From a bacterium BMS3Bbin14 (GTDB lineage: Bacteria > Desulfobacterota > Desulfobulbia > Desulfobulbales > Desulfobulbaceae): DNA of 64,000 nucleotides. Below, in pieces: positions 44,865 through 54,677 of the stretch. The number at the start of each line of letters is the position of its first letter. Position 1 is the stretch's first letter. The translations under genes were made by a program, and so were the position numbers. The notes beneath the pieces are model-generated. The model was given only the letters and a program-made list of their open reading frames with translations. It was not told the DNA's origin and made no database searches. The stretch lies in the NCBI GenBank assembly GCA_002897615.1, contig BDTX01000003.1, positions 186,001 through 250,000 of the forward strand. Reading direction: 5' to 3'.

Positions 44865-47800
44865 ATGAAAAAGCAGGACGAGTTATCTGACAGATTTGGC
44901 GGCATTCAAATCAATCCCGGCCTGGAAAAAGAAGTGCCCGAGGCCGGTGACAATGATCGGCGGCAGGGACAAAACGGCCCGGCGGCGATTGGTCCCGCCG
45001 ATTCTTCTCCTCTGTCGGCCGCGCCTGATGCCCCGGCCGCCGGCCGGAACTTGCCGCCGCGCCGGCAACGGCCGGTCGGCTGTACCTGCCGTTTCCGGCC
45101 GGGGCGGCCTTTCTTCTGGATCATGCTGCCCTTCGCCCTCGCGGCCCTGTACGGGATTGTAAGTTTTTTTCTGGTCCCGGTCCTGGTCAAGGGGCCCCTG
45201 GCGAGCAACGTCTCGGCCCGCATCGACCGGCCGGTCCGGATCAGGCGGGTCCTCTTTTCCCCTTTTACCCTGCGGTTTTTTTTCCGCGACATCTCCATCG
45301 GCGCCGTCTCGGGCGACCGTAACAGCCGGAAGCTTCTCGACTGCGGCAGCCTGGAGTGCGATTTGAGCATCGCTTCCTTGTTCAGGCGGCAGCTTATCTT
45401 CAGGCAGCTGGTTGTCGATCGTCTCGCCCTGAATCTGGTGCGATTCCCTGATTCATCATATAACCTGGCCACGGCGTATCGGCTGCTTTTTCCGGCAACG
45501 GGAGAGCGGCAACTGCCGGTCTGGCCGCGCTGGCTTGTTTTAAGCGGAATCAGGGTGACTGACAGCCGGATACTTTTCGATGACCGGGTTTCCGGGGATC
45601 AGCATCGTATTGAAAAAATCAACCTGTCGGTTCCCTCCTTTGCCGGGCTTGCAGGCCGGCAGGATGTGACGCCGCAGCTCAGCGCGGTTATCAATGGCAG
45701 CCCGGTGCGGATTAAAGGCGTAACCAGCAGGGCCGCGGACGGTTCGCTCGAGGCCAGGGCCAGCCTTCATCTCGAACGGGTCAACCTGAAGGATTATCTC
45801 GCTTACCTGCCGCGGATGCAGGGAAAAATCAAGCTCAGTGATGGTCAGGCCGATATTGATCTGGAACTGGTCCTGCCGCAGGCCTCGGTCGGTTTGAAAG
45901 GTCTTTTCCTGCGGGGCGATGTCAGCTTCAGGGCGCTGCATCTGCAAAGCCGGGACGGCCTGGCAAGCTTGAAAATCCCCACGGCCAGGATGAAGGTCCA
46001 GATCAAACCGCTGGCGCAGCAGTACCGCTTCAAGGACATCGTTCTGACCCGGCCGGAGCTGACCTTGACATTCAGGCAAAAAAAGAAGGGGCCGCGGCAG
46101 GGCGGGGGATTGCCTGGGGATATTGCAGATCTTGCCGGTCTGTTTCAGGAATCCGCTTTCGGCCTGAGGGTCGACCGGCTCCGGGCCGATCAGGGCCGGG
46201 TCAATCTGCGCCTTGGCACCGGGCCCGGGCACGATGCCCTCTGGAACGATGTGCATCTGGAGCTCGCCGGTCTTGTCTCGCCCGGTTATGGAGGAAAACA
46301 CCGGGACCGGCGGCTGCCGGCTTCCTATGTCATGAGCGGCCGGAGCATTTCCCGGGGAGAAACAATGAAGGCCTCCGTGCAGGGTCGTGTCGACGCCGAT
46401 CTCGGTATGGCCGGCCGCCTGACCTTGAACAATGTCGACCTGGCCGTTTATCGCTCTTTGCTGCCGGCTGCCGGTGTCAGCTTGTCCAGGGGCCGGCTGG
46501 ACCTTGACAGCGCCTTTACCTTCAGGCCCCGGCCCGGCGGCCGGGGGGCGGCCGTGAGCGATCAGGGTTTTCGCCTCCATGACGGCAGTCTGCGGCTCCG
46601 GGGGTTCTCGATGGCCGAACAGGGCCGAAAAATACTTTCCGGGCAGGAGCTATCCTGCCGCGGCTTACAGGCGGATTTCGCCGGCCGCCGTCTTTCCTGT
46701 CAACAGTTGCGTCTGGTCAAGGATGAAATTTTTCCGGCCCGGCGCCCGGCCGGCCGGGCCGGGGGGCGGGACTCCTGGCGGACAGCCGTTCAGAGTCTTG
46801 AGGTGCAACGTTCCATCCTGCATGTGGTTATTCCCCGGCCGCTCCGGCCCGGCCGCCGGGGCCTGCCGCTGACCCTTGCCGATTTTTCCCTGCAGGCCGA
46901 CGGCCTGCAACTGAAGAATCATAAAAAGGACAATGTCTCGGCTGCGGCCCGGATCGGCAAAAAAGGACGGATCAAGGTCAACGGCACCTACAGCCTGGTC
47001 AGCCGGCAAGGGAAATTGCAGGTGACAATCAGTGACCTGGCGCTGCGGACTTTCGCCCCCTTCCTGTCATCGTGGTTTGTTCCCAAGATCCGGCAGGGGG
47101 TCTTGCATGCCCGGGGCGTAGTCACCCTGCCGGCACGCGATTTCGCCGGCCTGGTGTGGCTGGATGATGTCGCGGCCGGGGCGGCAGGGAAACCGCTGGT
47201 CCGTTGGCGGCAGGCCATGGCCTCCGGGGTGGCGCTGTCTCTCCGGCCCTTTCGCCTGACCGTGGATGAGATTACGGTCGAGAAGCCGCTGGTCGCGGTC
47301 GGCTGGGACCAGGCGAAAAACGGCGCCGGCCGGTTTTTTCGCCGGCCGCGGCAACCGGACCACGATGGTGCGGGGCAAATTTTTTCGATCAGCAGGATTT
47401 ATCTCAGTGATGGCCGCTTTGTTTTGCCGCAGCCGGTCGTTCTGCCCGGCTACCGGCCGGAATTAAACGCAATTGACGGCACGATCTTGTCCGTTTCGCC
47501 GGCCGGTCACATGGTTTTTAATCTCCACGGCAAAATAGGTTCCGGCGGCGACTTTACCATCAACGGCACGACTGGATTTCAGCAGGTTGATAAATATACG
47601 CTCAAGGTCAGCGGCCTGCCCCTGGCTCCCTTGCAGGCGGAATTCCGCCGCCGGATCCAGGCGGATGTCCGGTCCGCGACCGGACAGTGGCAGCAGGTTT
47701 TTACCCGGACGGCAAGCGCGGCAACGGTGACCGACCGGGTGCGGATTCGCGGCCTGCGCCCGGCCCCCGGTTCCGAATTTGCCGGAGTCCTCTCATTGCT

Positions 47801-48518
47801 TACTGATGAAAATGATACCATTGAACTGCAAACGACCGGGGAACACGCCCCGGACTCGAAGCCGCCGTTACTCATGGAATCGGTGTTCGAACGTTTGCGG
47901 TACCAGCGGGTCAAGGCGGCCCTGGCGCCCGGGCTGGTCGTAAAGGAGGTGCTGCCGCAACTCGAGCTCCCGGAGCAGGTCCCTTTTGCCCCGGGCAAGG
48001 CCGAATTGGCCAAGCCGGAGAGCCTGGCCGGTTACGGCATCTTGCTGCGGAAACGGCCGTATCTGCGCCTGGTCTTGACCGGCAGCTATGATCCGGTCCG
48101 GGACCGGGCCGCCCTGCTGAATGTTCTGCAGAAAGAGGCGGACCGGCAGCGCCGGGCGGAAAACCGGCGGCGGGCCGAACAACGGCGTAAAATAGCGGCC
48201 AGGGAAAAGGCGCGCCTGGCCGCCATTTCCGCCGGGTCGAGCAAGGTGGTAAGCGAGAAAATCAGCCCCGGCGAGCTGGACAGAGACCTCCAGCCCCTGC
48301 CGCCGGTGCAGGTGCAGGTGAGTTCGGCAATGCTGCAAAAACTCGCCAGGCAGCGGCTTGCAGCCGTTCGAGACTACCTGCTTCGCAACCCGGCCCTGGC
48401 AAAACAAAAAATATCGGCCGCGGAAAAGGTACAGACGGACGGGGCTCTGGTCAGCATTAGCCTGCAGCCTGATTTCAATCGGAAAAAAGTAGAAAAAGGT
48501 ACCCCGGATGATACGTGA
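44865..48518 (+). CDS. DUF748/AsmA-like large membrane-associated protein
   Basis: A 1217-residue protein. The N-terminus is basic, followed by one transmembrane helix (FWIMLPFALAALYGIVSFFL, about residues 84-103) and then the conserved DUF748 opening VKGPLASNVSARIDRPVRIR. The rest is a long beta-rich extracytoplasmic region with repeated LSD/DGR-type strands, and a charged Arg/Lys/Glu helix before the C-terminus. AsmA/DUF748 proteins are implicated in lipid transfer between membranes, but the role of this one is unknown. Start MKKQDELSDRFGG is chosen because upstream codons are MITE sequence. Confidence 0.75.
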   Translation: MKKQDELSDRFGGIQINPGLEKEVPEAGDNDRRQGQNGPAAIGPADSSPLSAAPDAPAAGRNLPPRRQRPVGCTCRFRPGRPFFWIMLPFALAALYGIVSFFLVPVLVKGPLASNVSARIDRPVRIRRVLFSPFTLRFFFRDISIGAVSGDRNSRKLLDCGSLECDLSIASLFRRQLIFRQLVVDRLALNLVRFPDSSYNLATAYRLLFPATGERQLPVWPRWLVLSGIRVTDSRILFDDRVSGDQHRIEKINLSVPSFAGLAGRQDVTPQLSAVINGSPVRIKGVTSRAADGSLEARASLHLERVNLKDYLAYLPRMQGKIKLSDGQADIDLELVLPQASVGLKGLFLRGDVSFRALHLQSRDGLASLKIPTARMKVQIKPLAQQYRFKDIVLTRPELTLTFRQKKKGPRQGGGLPGDIADLAGLFQESAFGLRVDRLRADQGRVNLRLGTGPGHDALWNDVHLELAGLVSPGYGGKHRDRRLPASYVMSGRSISRGETMKASVQGRVDADLGMAGRLTLNNVDLAVYRSLLPAAGVSLSRGRLDLDSAFTFRPRPGGRGAAVSDQGFRLHDGSLRLRGFSMAEQGRKILSGQELSCRGLQADFAGRRLSCQQLRLVKDEIFPARRPAGRAGGRDSWRTAVQSLEVQRSILHVVIPRPLRPGRRGLPLTLADFSLQADGLQLKNHKKDNVSAAARIGKKGRIKVNGTYSLVSRQGKLQVTISDLALRTFAPFLSSWFVPKIRQGVLHARGVVTLPARDFAGLVWLDDVAAGAAGKPLVRWRQAMASGVALSLRPFRLTVDEITVEKPLVAVGWDQAKNGAGRFFRRPRQPDHDGAGQIFSISRIYLSDGRFVLPQPVVLPGYRPELNAIDGTILSVSPAGHMVFNLHGKIGSGGDFTINGTTGFQQVDKYTLKVSGLPLAPLQAEFRRRIQADVRSATGQWQQVFTRTASAATVTDRVRIRGLRPAPGSEFAGVLSLLTDENDTIELQTTGEHAPDSKPPLLMESVFERLRYQRVKAALAPGLVVKEVLPQLELPEQVPFAPGKAELAKPESLAGYGILLRKRPYLRLVLTGSYDPVRDRAALLNVLQKEADRQRRAENRRRAEQRRKIAAREKARLAAISAGSSKVVSEKISPGELDRDLQPLPPVQVQVSSAMLQKLARQRLAAVRDYLLRNPALAKQKISAAEKVQTDGALVSISLQPDFNRKKVEKGTPDDT

Positions 48519-49122
48519 ACTAATTGTCAAAACCCGGACAATTCGTCGTTTTAAAGAAGATGAAGGTCTTGATGAAACCGTTTTACGCGAATTGATCGAC
48601 CTGGCCCGGCTGGGTGGTTCCGCCCGCAACAGCCAGCCGCTCAGGTACATGATGGTGACGGACAGACAGCTGGGAGCCCGTATTTTTCCCCATCTCGGCT
48701 GGGCCGGCTACCTGGTGGACTGGCCCGGCCCGGCCGAGGGAGAGCGCCCCCCGGCCTACGTCATCTGTCTGCTGGACCGCCGCTGCTGCCAGGGCCCTGA
48801 AAGCGAGGCCCGTATCGACCTGGGGATCGCCACCCAGAACCTGCTTCTCGGGGCGGCCGCACGGGATATTTACGGCTGCCGTATCGGTTCATTCGCACCG
48901 GATATCAGCGGGTTGCTGCAGATTGACGGCAGCAGGTACAAGCTGCTCCTGGTTATCGCCCTGGGCCGGGCCGCGGAAGAGGTCGTTCTGGAAGAAGCCG
49001 GGCCGGACGGCGACATCCGTTACTGGCGCGACCGGCAACAGGTACACCATGTGCCCAAGCGTCCCCTGACCGATATTATCATCGCCCCTGGATCTCCTCC
49101 ATCGAAAAGAGGCTCTCAATAA
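48508..49122 (+). CDS. Nitroreductase family protein
   Basis: A 204-residue flavoprotein of the nitroreductase fold. The N-terminal RTIRRFKEDEGLDETVLREL and ARLGGSARNSQPLRYMMV are the FMN-binding signature, and GIATQNLLLGAAARDIYG is the dimer helix. It likely reduces quinones, nitro groups or a flavin-bound substrate with NAD(P)H. It overlaps the end of the DUF748 gene by 11 bp. Substrate unknown. Confidence 0.87.
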   Translation: MIRELIVKTRTIRRFKEDEGLDETVLRELIDLARLGGSARNSQPLRYMMVTDRQLGARIFPHLGWAGYLVDWPGPAEGERPPAYVICLLDRRCCQGPESEARIDLGIATQNLLLGAAARDIYGCRIGSFAPDISGLLQIDGSRYKLLLVIALGRAAEEVVLEEAGPDGDIRYWRDRQQVHHVPKRPLTDIIIAPGSPPSKRGSQ

Positions 49123-49202
49123 CTGCACTGATCTGATTCAGGCGGAGCGTGGGGACGGACGATGACCGGTTTGCCGAAAAAAAATGAGAACGGATATACC
49201 CT

Positions 49203-49646
49203 GTGATCAGCATCAGCACCGAAGCTTACACTTATTTTCTGGAGGGACTCGGTATCCTGTCGGTCCTGACCTTTACCGGCAGCCTGATCGTTGTGCCCTG
49301 GCTTATTGCCAGGCTGCCGGCGGATTATTTCATCAGGCACCGGTACCGGGTCGAAGAACGGCACCGGCGTCATCCGCTCCTGACCCGGGTTATATTTGTG
49401 CTCAGGAATGGAATCGGGACCGTTTTTCTGCTGGCCGGGGTGGCGATGCTCGTCCTGCCGGGGCAGGGGGTCCTGACTATTCTGCTGGGCATTTCCCTGA
49501 TGGACTTTCCCGGGAAACACCGGCTGCTGGAGTTCCTGATGCACCGGCCCCGGGTAATCCGGAGTTTAAACTGGATTCGCCGGCGAGTACGGAAGCCGCC
49601 CTTTGTATTTGAACCGGAGAGCGGCTTTCCGCATCAGAGTTGCTGA
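49203..49646 (+). CDS. PGPGW-family small membrane protein
   Basis: A 147-residue protein with an N-terminal membrane helix pair (GILSVLTFTGSLIVVPWLIA) and a second hydrophobic region (GTVFLLAGVAMLVLPGQG), followed by a short basic tail. The LPGQG turn corresponds to the PGPGW family motif. Function unknown. The gene ends 11 bp before the convergent flavodoxin gene. Confidence 0.68.
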   Translation: MISISTEAYTYFLEGLGILSVLTFTGSLIVVPWLIARLPADYFIRHRYRVEERHRRHPLLTRVIFVLRNGIGTVFLLAGVAMLVLPGQGVLTILLGISLMDFPGKHRLLEFLMHRPRVIRSLNWIRRRVRKPPFVFEPESGFPHQSC

Positions 49647-49657
49647 TCCTGATCGGT

Positions 49658-50182
49658 TCAGACAAACATACCTTTTTCCGGCGGCTGCCGTTTTTCAACC
49701 AGGCCGGCTTCTGCCAGCGCTTCGGCCAGTTTATAGAAATCATCGCTGTTCGGGTGTCCCTTGGCGGCCGGCGCGTCTTTGAGCCAGACCGGCTGCGGGT
49801 CCTTGTTGGCGGCATTTTCCAGGGTCTTGGCCGATACTTCTCCGGGGCAGTCGAAACAGCCGACAATTTGAGCCCCCGCAGCCAGTTCGCGCGCCCGGTT
49901 CATGCCGATTGCGGCATAATCGGAGTTGGCGGCCGAGCCGTGGGTCGCAAAGAGAAAGAGCTTGCCGCCAGCCGCGGCGCACTTTTTCAGGTACTTCTGA
50001 CTGTCGGGATCAGGCTGGCCCGCCTTGAACCAGAAGCCGACTGCTACCATGTCATAGCCGGCCGGATCCGGAGCTTTATCAACCGATTTGATCTCTTTGT
50101 CTCCGTCAAGCCGGGAAAAAATAAATTCCGCCAGTTTTTTTGTATTTCCGCTCCGTGATGAGTACACAACAAGCTGTTTCAT
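49658..50182 (-). CDS. Flavodoxin family protein
   Basis: A 174-residue flavodoxin-fold protein. The FMN phosphate loop is VVYSSRSGNTKKLAEFI and a second loop is LFATHGSAANSDYAAIG. It has an ordinary length for long-chain flavodoxin-like proteins of anaerobes. It probably carries electrons or binds FMN for a redox partner. Its 3' end converges with the PGPGW gene. Confidence 0.85.
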   Translation of the reverse strand: MKQLVVYSSRSGNTKKLAEFIFSRLDGDKEIKSVDKAPDPAGYDMVAVGFWFKAGQPDPDSQKYLKKCAAAGGKLFLFATHGSAANSDYAAIGMNRARELAAGAQIVGCFDCPGEVSAKTLENAANKDPQPVWLKDAPAAKGHPNSDDFYKLAEALAEAGLVEKRQPPEKGMFV

Positions 50183-50485
50183 TAGTTTTCTCCTTTAGTT
50201 AAATAACAAAGTGTAATGAAATATGTTTTGACAAATTACAATCCGAGGTAGTGTGAGATGTTGCTGCGGGCAACATGCACATCCGGCCGGCAAGGCTGTT
50301 TTAACGATGAAAAATGTTTGCGGCAGCCAAAGCCGGAGATTGACTTCACCATTTATTTTAACTTATGTGTATTATTTTATAGCGTTTCTCCTCGCACCTC
50401 AAGGCGTTTTTTGAGGATGACGATGACATTTCATCGGTCCGCCGTACCTTTATTCGCGGCGGTAACCTGTTTTTTTGATATTCAC

Positions 50486-50710
50486 CTTGAATCCGTGATT
50501 GCTCAAGGTGATGTTTCAGGCAATATATGGAATTTATTATATTATTATTAAATAAATGCATTTTCAGGTCTTCACCGCGCCGCCCTCAGGGGTGTTCGAG
50601 AACTGCGCCTCTGCTGCGTTGACAACTAGTTGATATCACACCAGGATAATCAACATAGTTGCCGTTTTGCATCTGCACCGCTCTCGAACGCTCACGGACC
50701 CCGGATTCAA
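50486..50710 (-). mobile_element. Full-length MITE in reverse orientation, copy 9
   Basis: A 225-bp inverted copy: CCTTGAATCCGTGA at the left and CCGGATTCAA at the right, with the internal blocks CTTCACCGCGCCGCCC, TTGATATCACACCAGGATAA and GCACCGCTCTCGAACG in reverse. It is more diverged than copy 7. The 300 bp to its left (50183-50485) and 119 bp to its right show no gene. Confidence 0.8.
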
Positions 50711-50829
50711 TCCTGGTATTTGCATGGCAGCTGCACTATAATATGAGGCAACAGCGGGTCGTGTCCCCGGCTGCGGGTTTTCGCCGCCGTTCGGAGATTT
50801 TTCTTTATCATTTTTTATTATTATATAGA

Positions 50830-51216
50830 GTGTCCCTGGTAGAGCCGGTGCATATCATACTTTTTTCATTTGGTTTCAAATACGGTCCTCCGGAGGCGGA
50901 CACGGTTTTTGATGTGCGCTTTCTGCCCAATCCGTATTGGGTCCCGGAGTTGAAACCGTTTACCGGACTGCATCAACCTGTTGCTCAATATGTTTTGAAT
51001 AATTCCACAGGTCAAGAGTTTTTAATTTCGGTGGAATTTTTTCTGGAATTTTTTCTTGGTGTTCATCAGAAGGCCGGCCGGGAAGAAATTCGCCTGGCCG
51101 TGGGCTGTACCGGCGGCAGGCATCGTTCCGTAGCCGTGACAGAGTCTTTGCGGCGGTTTTTAGACGGTCAACCATTTACCGCGGATGTTTTTCACCGTGA
51201 TATCGACAGGGAGTGA
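50830..51216 (+). CDS. RapZ C-terminal domain protein (no kinase domain)
   Basis: A 128-residue protein matching only the C-terminal RNA-binding domain of RapZ: LFSFGFKYGPPEADTVFDVR, PYWVPELKPFTGLHQPV and AVGCTGGRHRSVAVTESL. Canonical RapZ is about 285 residues and has an N-terminal P-loop kinase-like domain, which is missing. A GTG at 50830 is the likely start; no strong Shine-Dalgarno is seen. A MITE ends 119 bp upstream. RapZ controls glmS mRNA decay in enterobacteria, but the role of such a half-length form is not known to me. Confidence 0.82.
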   Translation: MSLVEPVHIILFSFGFKYGPPEADTVFDVRFLPNPYWVPELKPFTGLHQPVAQYVLNNSTGQEFLISVEFFLEFFLGVHQKAGREEIRLAVGCTGGRHRSVAVTESLRRFLDGQPFTADVFHRDIDRE

Positions 51217-51308
51217 TTGCAACCATCCGGGAAGGGTGGCGGCGTGAAGTTTTAAATCGGCGGCGATGGCCGGTCATCAATATCATGTTCAAACCATGGA
51301 GGATTATT

Positions 51309-51620
51309 ATGAATGAGTTGCTCAAGAATGTTTTATACCTCAGCGCCGGGGCCGTATTTTTGACCAAGGACAAGATTGAGGCGTTAAAAGGCGAACTGAT
51401 CGGCAAAGGCAAAATGACCCAGGAAGAGGGAAAGCAATTTGTCGACGAGCTGGTCAAAAAATCAGAAGCCATAAAGGAACAGCTCGAAGAACGAATCCAG
51501 CAGGTGGTTGCGGAGCAGCTCAAGAAGATGAATGTCGCCACTCACGATGATATCGCCGCCTTGAGTGCCCGGATCGATGAATTGGCGAAGGTCGTTGACA
51601 AAGGGCAATCCGAGGAATGA
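51309..51620 (+). CDS. Phasin-like/polyhydroxyalkanoate regulator family protein
   Basis: A 103-residue protein with a hydrophobic N-terminal helix (MNELLKNVLYLSAGAVFLT) and a long amphipathic Lys/Glu-rich coiled-coil segment (EEGKQFVDELVKKSEAIKEQ). This matches the short phasin-like proteins often found next to ABC1/UbiB kinases. GGAGG precedes the ATG at 51309. It ends 23 bp before the kinase gene and they are probably one operon. Granule association is not shown by the sequence. Confidence 0.75.
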   Translation: MNELLKNVLYLSAGAVFLTKDKIEALKGELIGKGKMTQEEGKQFVDELVKKSEAIKEQLEERIQQVVAEQLKKMNVATHDDIAALSARIDELAKVVDKGQSEE

Positions 51621-51643
51621 ACTGACGTTCTGCCGGGGGAAGC

Positions 51644-53341
51644 ATGTTCAGTATCAGGAAACTTGGCGCCATAGGCCGCACATACCGGCATCTTAACCGG
51701 TACCGCCGGATTTTGCGGGTTCTGTTCAAGTACGGTTTTGCCGATCTGGTCGAAGGGCTGCATGTTGATCAGTACCTTGAAACCGGTTTGCGGATGATCA
51801 ACCGGAAGCCGCGCGAACATATCGAAAAAAAATCCCGCCCCGAACGGCTGCGGATGGCCATGGAGGAGCTGGGACCGACTTTTATCAAGCTGGGCCAGTT
51901 GCTTTCAACCCGTCCTGATTTTGTCGCCCCCGCCTATCTGAGTGAGCTGGCCAAGCTGCAGGATGATGTCCCGCCTTTCCCGGCAGAGGCGGTGGATGAG
52001 ATTTTTTTCGCCGAGACCGGTAAAACCCCCGGCGATCTGTTTCAGAGTTTTGAAGAGCAGCCCCTGGCCGCGGCCTCTATCGGCCAGGTACACCGGGCTA
52101 TCCTGTTTGACGGGAGCGAGGTCGTGGTCAAGGTGCAGCGGCCGGACATTGAAGAGGTCATCGCTGTCGATCTGGAGATTCTCGCGCACATTGCCTCGCT
52201 GATGGAGCAGTACCTGGAAGAGGTCCAGGGACATCGGCCAACGGTCATTGTCGAAGAGTTTGCCCGCAGTCTGGCCCGGGAGATCGATTATACCGTCGAG
52301 TCCTTTAATGTCCAGCGTTTTGCCAGGCAGTTCGAGGGCAATCCGGCCATCTATGTTCCGGCGATTTACAGTGACCTGTGTACCGAGCGAATCCTGGTTA
52401 TGGAATATGTCAATGGCGTCAAGGTCTCGCATCTTGAGACCCTGCGGCAGCAGGGCGCTGATCTGCGCCTGCTTGCCGAACGGGGCGCCAACCTGATCAT
52501 GGAGCAGATTTTCGTCCATGGTTTTTTCCATGCCGATCCCCATCCCGGCAATATCACCATTCTGCCCGACAATGTGGTCTGTTTCCTGGATTTCGGGATG
52601 ATGGGCCGGCTCGGCCGCAAGGACTGCGAGGATTTTTCCGACCTGGTATTTTATATTGTTGACCGTAACGAGCGTAAGGTGACGGAGAGCGTACTCAAAC
52701 TGACCATTCAGTATGATGAAGTGGATCGTGCCGCGCTTGGCCGCGATCTCGGAGAACTGTTGGACCGTTATGTCTATCTGCCGCTGAAACAGCTGGAGGC
52801 CGGCAAAATTCTTCAGGACCTCCTGCATTTGGTCTCCCATCATAAACTCTATTTCAAGCCAGACCTGTACCTGATGATGAAGGCGCTGGCCACGGTCGAG
52901 GGTGTCGGACTGATGCTGGACCCCGACCTCGAATTGCTCCGCCTTGCCGAACCGTTCATGCGAAAGGTCAAGTCAAACCGGATGCGGCCGAGCCGGCTGG
53001 CGGAAGAGGCCGGCATTACCGGTTCTGAATATCTAAAGTTGATTCGGGGGCTCCCTGAAGAGCTGGGCTCGATTATGAGTCAACTGCGGGGAGGGCGCCT
53101 GAAGGTCGAGATTGAGCATAGCGGCCTTGACCTGCTCCGGTCCGCCCTGGACCAGGTCTCCAATCGTATCGCCTTTGCCATCGTCCTGGCCTCGCTCATT
53201 ATCGGTTCTTCCCTTATTGTTCTGTCCGGTATTCCGCCGAAATGGAACGGGATCCCGGTTATCGGCCTGTTCGGGTTTCTTTTCGCCGGGATCATGGGCT
53301 TCTGGCTCCTGATTTCCATTATCAGACATGGCCGCATGTAA
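51644..53341 (+). CDS. ubiB: ABC1/UbiB-family protein kinase-like
   Basis: A 565-residue atypical kinase. The signature KxGQ motif is in PTFIKLGQLLSTRPDFV. The Ala-rich nucleotide loop is LAAASIGQVHRAIL, the catalytic-loop region is FFHADPHPGNITILPDN, and the Mg-binding DFG equivalent is VVCFLDFGMMGRLGRKD. Two hydrophobic C-terminal helices (FAIVLASLIIGSSLIV and the following) anchor it to the membrane. In UbiB it supports ubiquinone biosynthesis; in a menaquinone-only organism the role is less clear. Symbol assigned by family only. Confidence 0.82.
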   Translation: MFSIRKLGAIGRTYRHLNRYRRILRVLFKYGFADLVEGLHVDQYLETGLRMINRKPREHIEKKSRPERLRMAMEELGPTFIKLGQLLSTRPDFVAPAYLSELAKLQDDVPPFPAEAVDEIFFAETGKTPGDLFQSFEEQPLAAASIGQVHRAILFDGSEVVVKVQRPDIEEVIAVDLEILAHIASLMEQYLEEVQGHRPTVIVEEFARSLAREIDYTVESFNVQRFARQFEGNPAIYVPAIYSDLCTERILVMEYVNGVKVSHLETLRQQGADLRLLAERGANLIMEQIFVHGFFHADPHPGNITILPDNVVCFLDFGMMGRLGRKDCEDFSDLVFYIVDRNERKVTESVLKLTIQYDEVDRAALGRDLGELLDRYVYLPLKQLEAGKILQDLLHLVSHHKLYFKPDLYLMMKALATVEGVGLMLDPDLELLRLAEPFMRKVKSNRMRPSRLAEEAGITGSEYLKLIRGLPEELGSIMSQLRGGRLKVEIEHSGLDLLRSALDQVSNRIAFAIVLASLIIGSSLIVLSGIPPKWNGIPVIGLFGFLFAGIMGFWLLISIIRHGRM

Positions 53342-53605
53342 TTCCCCGGTCTTCTCCTCTCGACACTCCCTCGCCTTGCAGTATTACCTGCCGTCTCTGC
53401 TGATCCGTTGTCTGTCTCTCCCTGAGCCGTTCCGGGTTGACAGGCAGGAATTCATACATATATTGTGGAAATAACATGATATTTGTTTGATGTTCATGGC
53501 CGTTATTGATTAGGCCATTTTTTTTGGATCGGCGGCGCCAGCCGCCCCGCCGGTGGTTTTATCGGGGTCGTCAAAGGAGAGAACGGGAATGGCCAGGGGA
53601 AGCCT

Positions 53606-54661
53606 GTGGAAATCGGACCGGCTATGAATGGAGCAACGGAAGAGATCGACTGCTGCCTGTCGGCCGTTGCCGGCAGCTGCCGCGTCGACATGGACGGCTG
53701 GCTGCAGTCGAACACCTTTCATTACAGCCAGTTCAGTGATCTGCCCGCTCTGATCAGGGAAAAAAACAGACAGGGCTTGACCATCTCGCTCTGTATTCCG
53801 ACACTGAATGAAGAAAAGACGATCGGCAGGGAGGTGACACTGTTCAGGTCCGAACTCCAGGACCGCTATCCTCTGCTCGACGAAATCGCCGTGATTGATT
53901 CCGGCTCGACCGACCGGACCCTGGCAACGGCCGCCGCCGCCGGGGCCGATGTCTATCTGGCCGCGGACATTCTCCCGGAAATGGGGTTCAGGCAAGGCAA
54001 GGGTGAAAATCTGTGGAAGGCCGTCTACCAGTTGCGGGGCGATATCATTGTCTATGTCGATGCGGATATCAGGAATATCCGCCGCCGTTTTGCTTACGGC
54101 CTGGCGGCTCCCCTTATTTTCAGGCCTGAAATCAAGTACGTCAAGGCCTTCTATGACCGGTCGGCCGACCCGGCCGACGGCACCCGCCCCCCGGGCGGGG
54201 GACGGGTAACCGAACTCCTTGTCCGGCCGCTTTTTTCACTCTTTTTTCCGGAACTGACCGCTATGATTCAGCCGTTGTCAGGGGAGTATGCGGTCCGGCG
54301 GGAAGTCCTTGAACGTCTTTCTTTCCCTGTCGGCTACGGTGTTGAAACCTCGCATCTCATTGATGTTTATTCAGAGTATGGCCTGGAGGCCTTTGCCCAG
54401 ACCGACCTGGTTGAACGGCTGCACCGCCACCAGGATATCCGGGACCTGGGCAAGATGTCCTTCGGCATCCTGCGAACCTTCCTTGAACGGCTCAAGGCCA
54501 GGGGGATCGTCCGCGGTCTGCCTGATCTGACCGCCTATCTCCGCCAGTTCGAGGTCCGGGGCCAACGCTGCCGTCAGGTCAGCCATGAAATTCCCGCGGA
54601 TGAACGGCCCCCCATGATTGAAATTGAGGCCTACAGGAAGAAAATCAGCCTGACGCGCTGA
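53606..54661 (+). CDS. GpgS-like glucosyl-3-phosphoglycerate synthase
   Basis: A 351-residue GT-A glycosyltransferase resembling GpgS/MpgS (GT81). It has SLCIPTLNEEKTIGREV at the start of the nucleotide-sugar domain, VYVDADIRNIRRR with the DxD metal motif, GFRQGKGENLWKA for the acceptor loop, and LSGEYAVRREVL. It would transfer a sugar to 3-phosphoglycerate. The GTG at 53606 has AGGGGA five bases upstream. The 264 bp upstream of it (53342-53605) show nothing else. It is followed 16 bp later by a glycosyltransferase, suggesting a two-step compatible-solute pathway. Confidence 0.72.
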   Translation: MEIGPAMNGATEEIDCCLSAVAGSCRVDMDGWLQSNTFHYSQFSDLPALIREKNRQGLTISLCIPTLNEEKTIGREVTLFRSELQDRYPLLDEIAVIDSGSTDRTLATAAAAGADVYLAADILPEMGFRQGKGENLWKAVYQLRGDIIVYVDADIRNIRRRFAYGLAAPLIFRPEIKYVKAFYDRSADPADGTRPPGGGRVTELLVRPLFSLFFPELTAMIQPLSGEYAVRREVLERLSFPVGYGVETSHLIDVYSEYGLEAFAQTDLVERLHRHQDIRDLGKMSFGILRTFLERLKARGIVRGLPDLTAYLRQFEVRGQRCRQVSHEIPADERPPMIEIEAYRKKISLTR

Positions 54662-54677
54662 TTTTTTTTATTATTCC

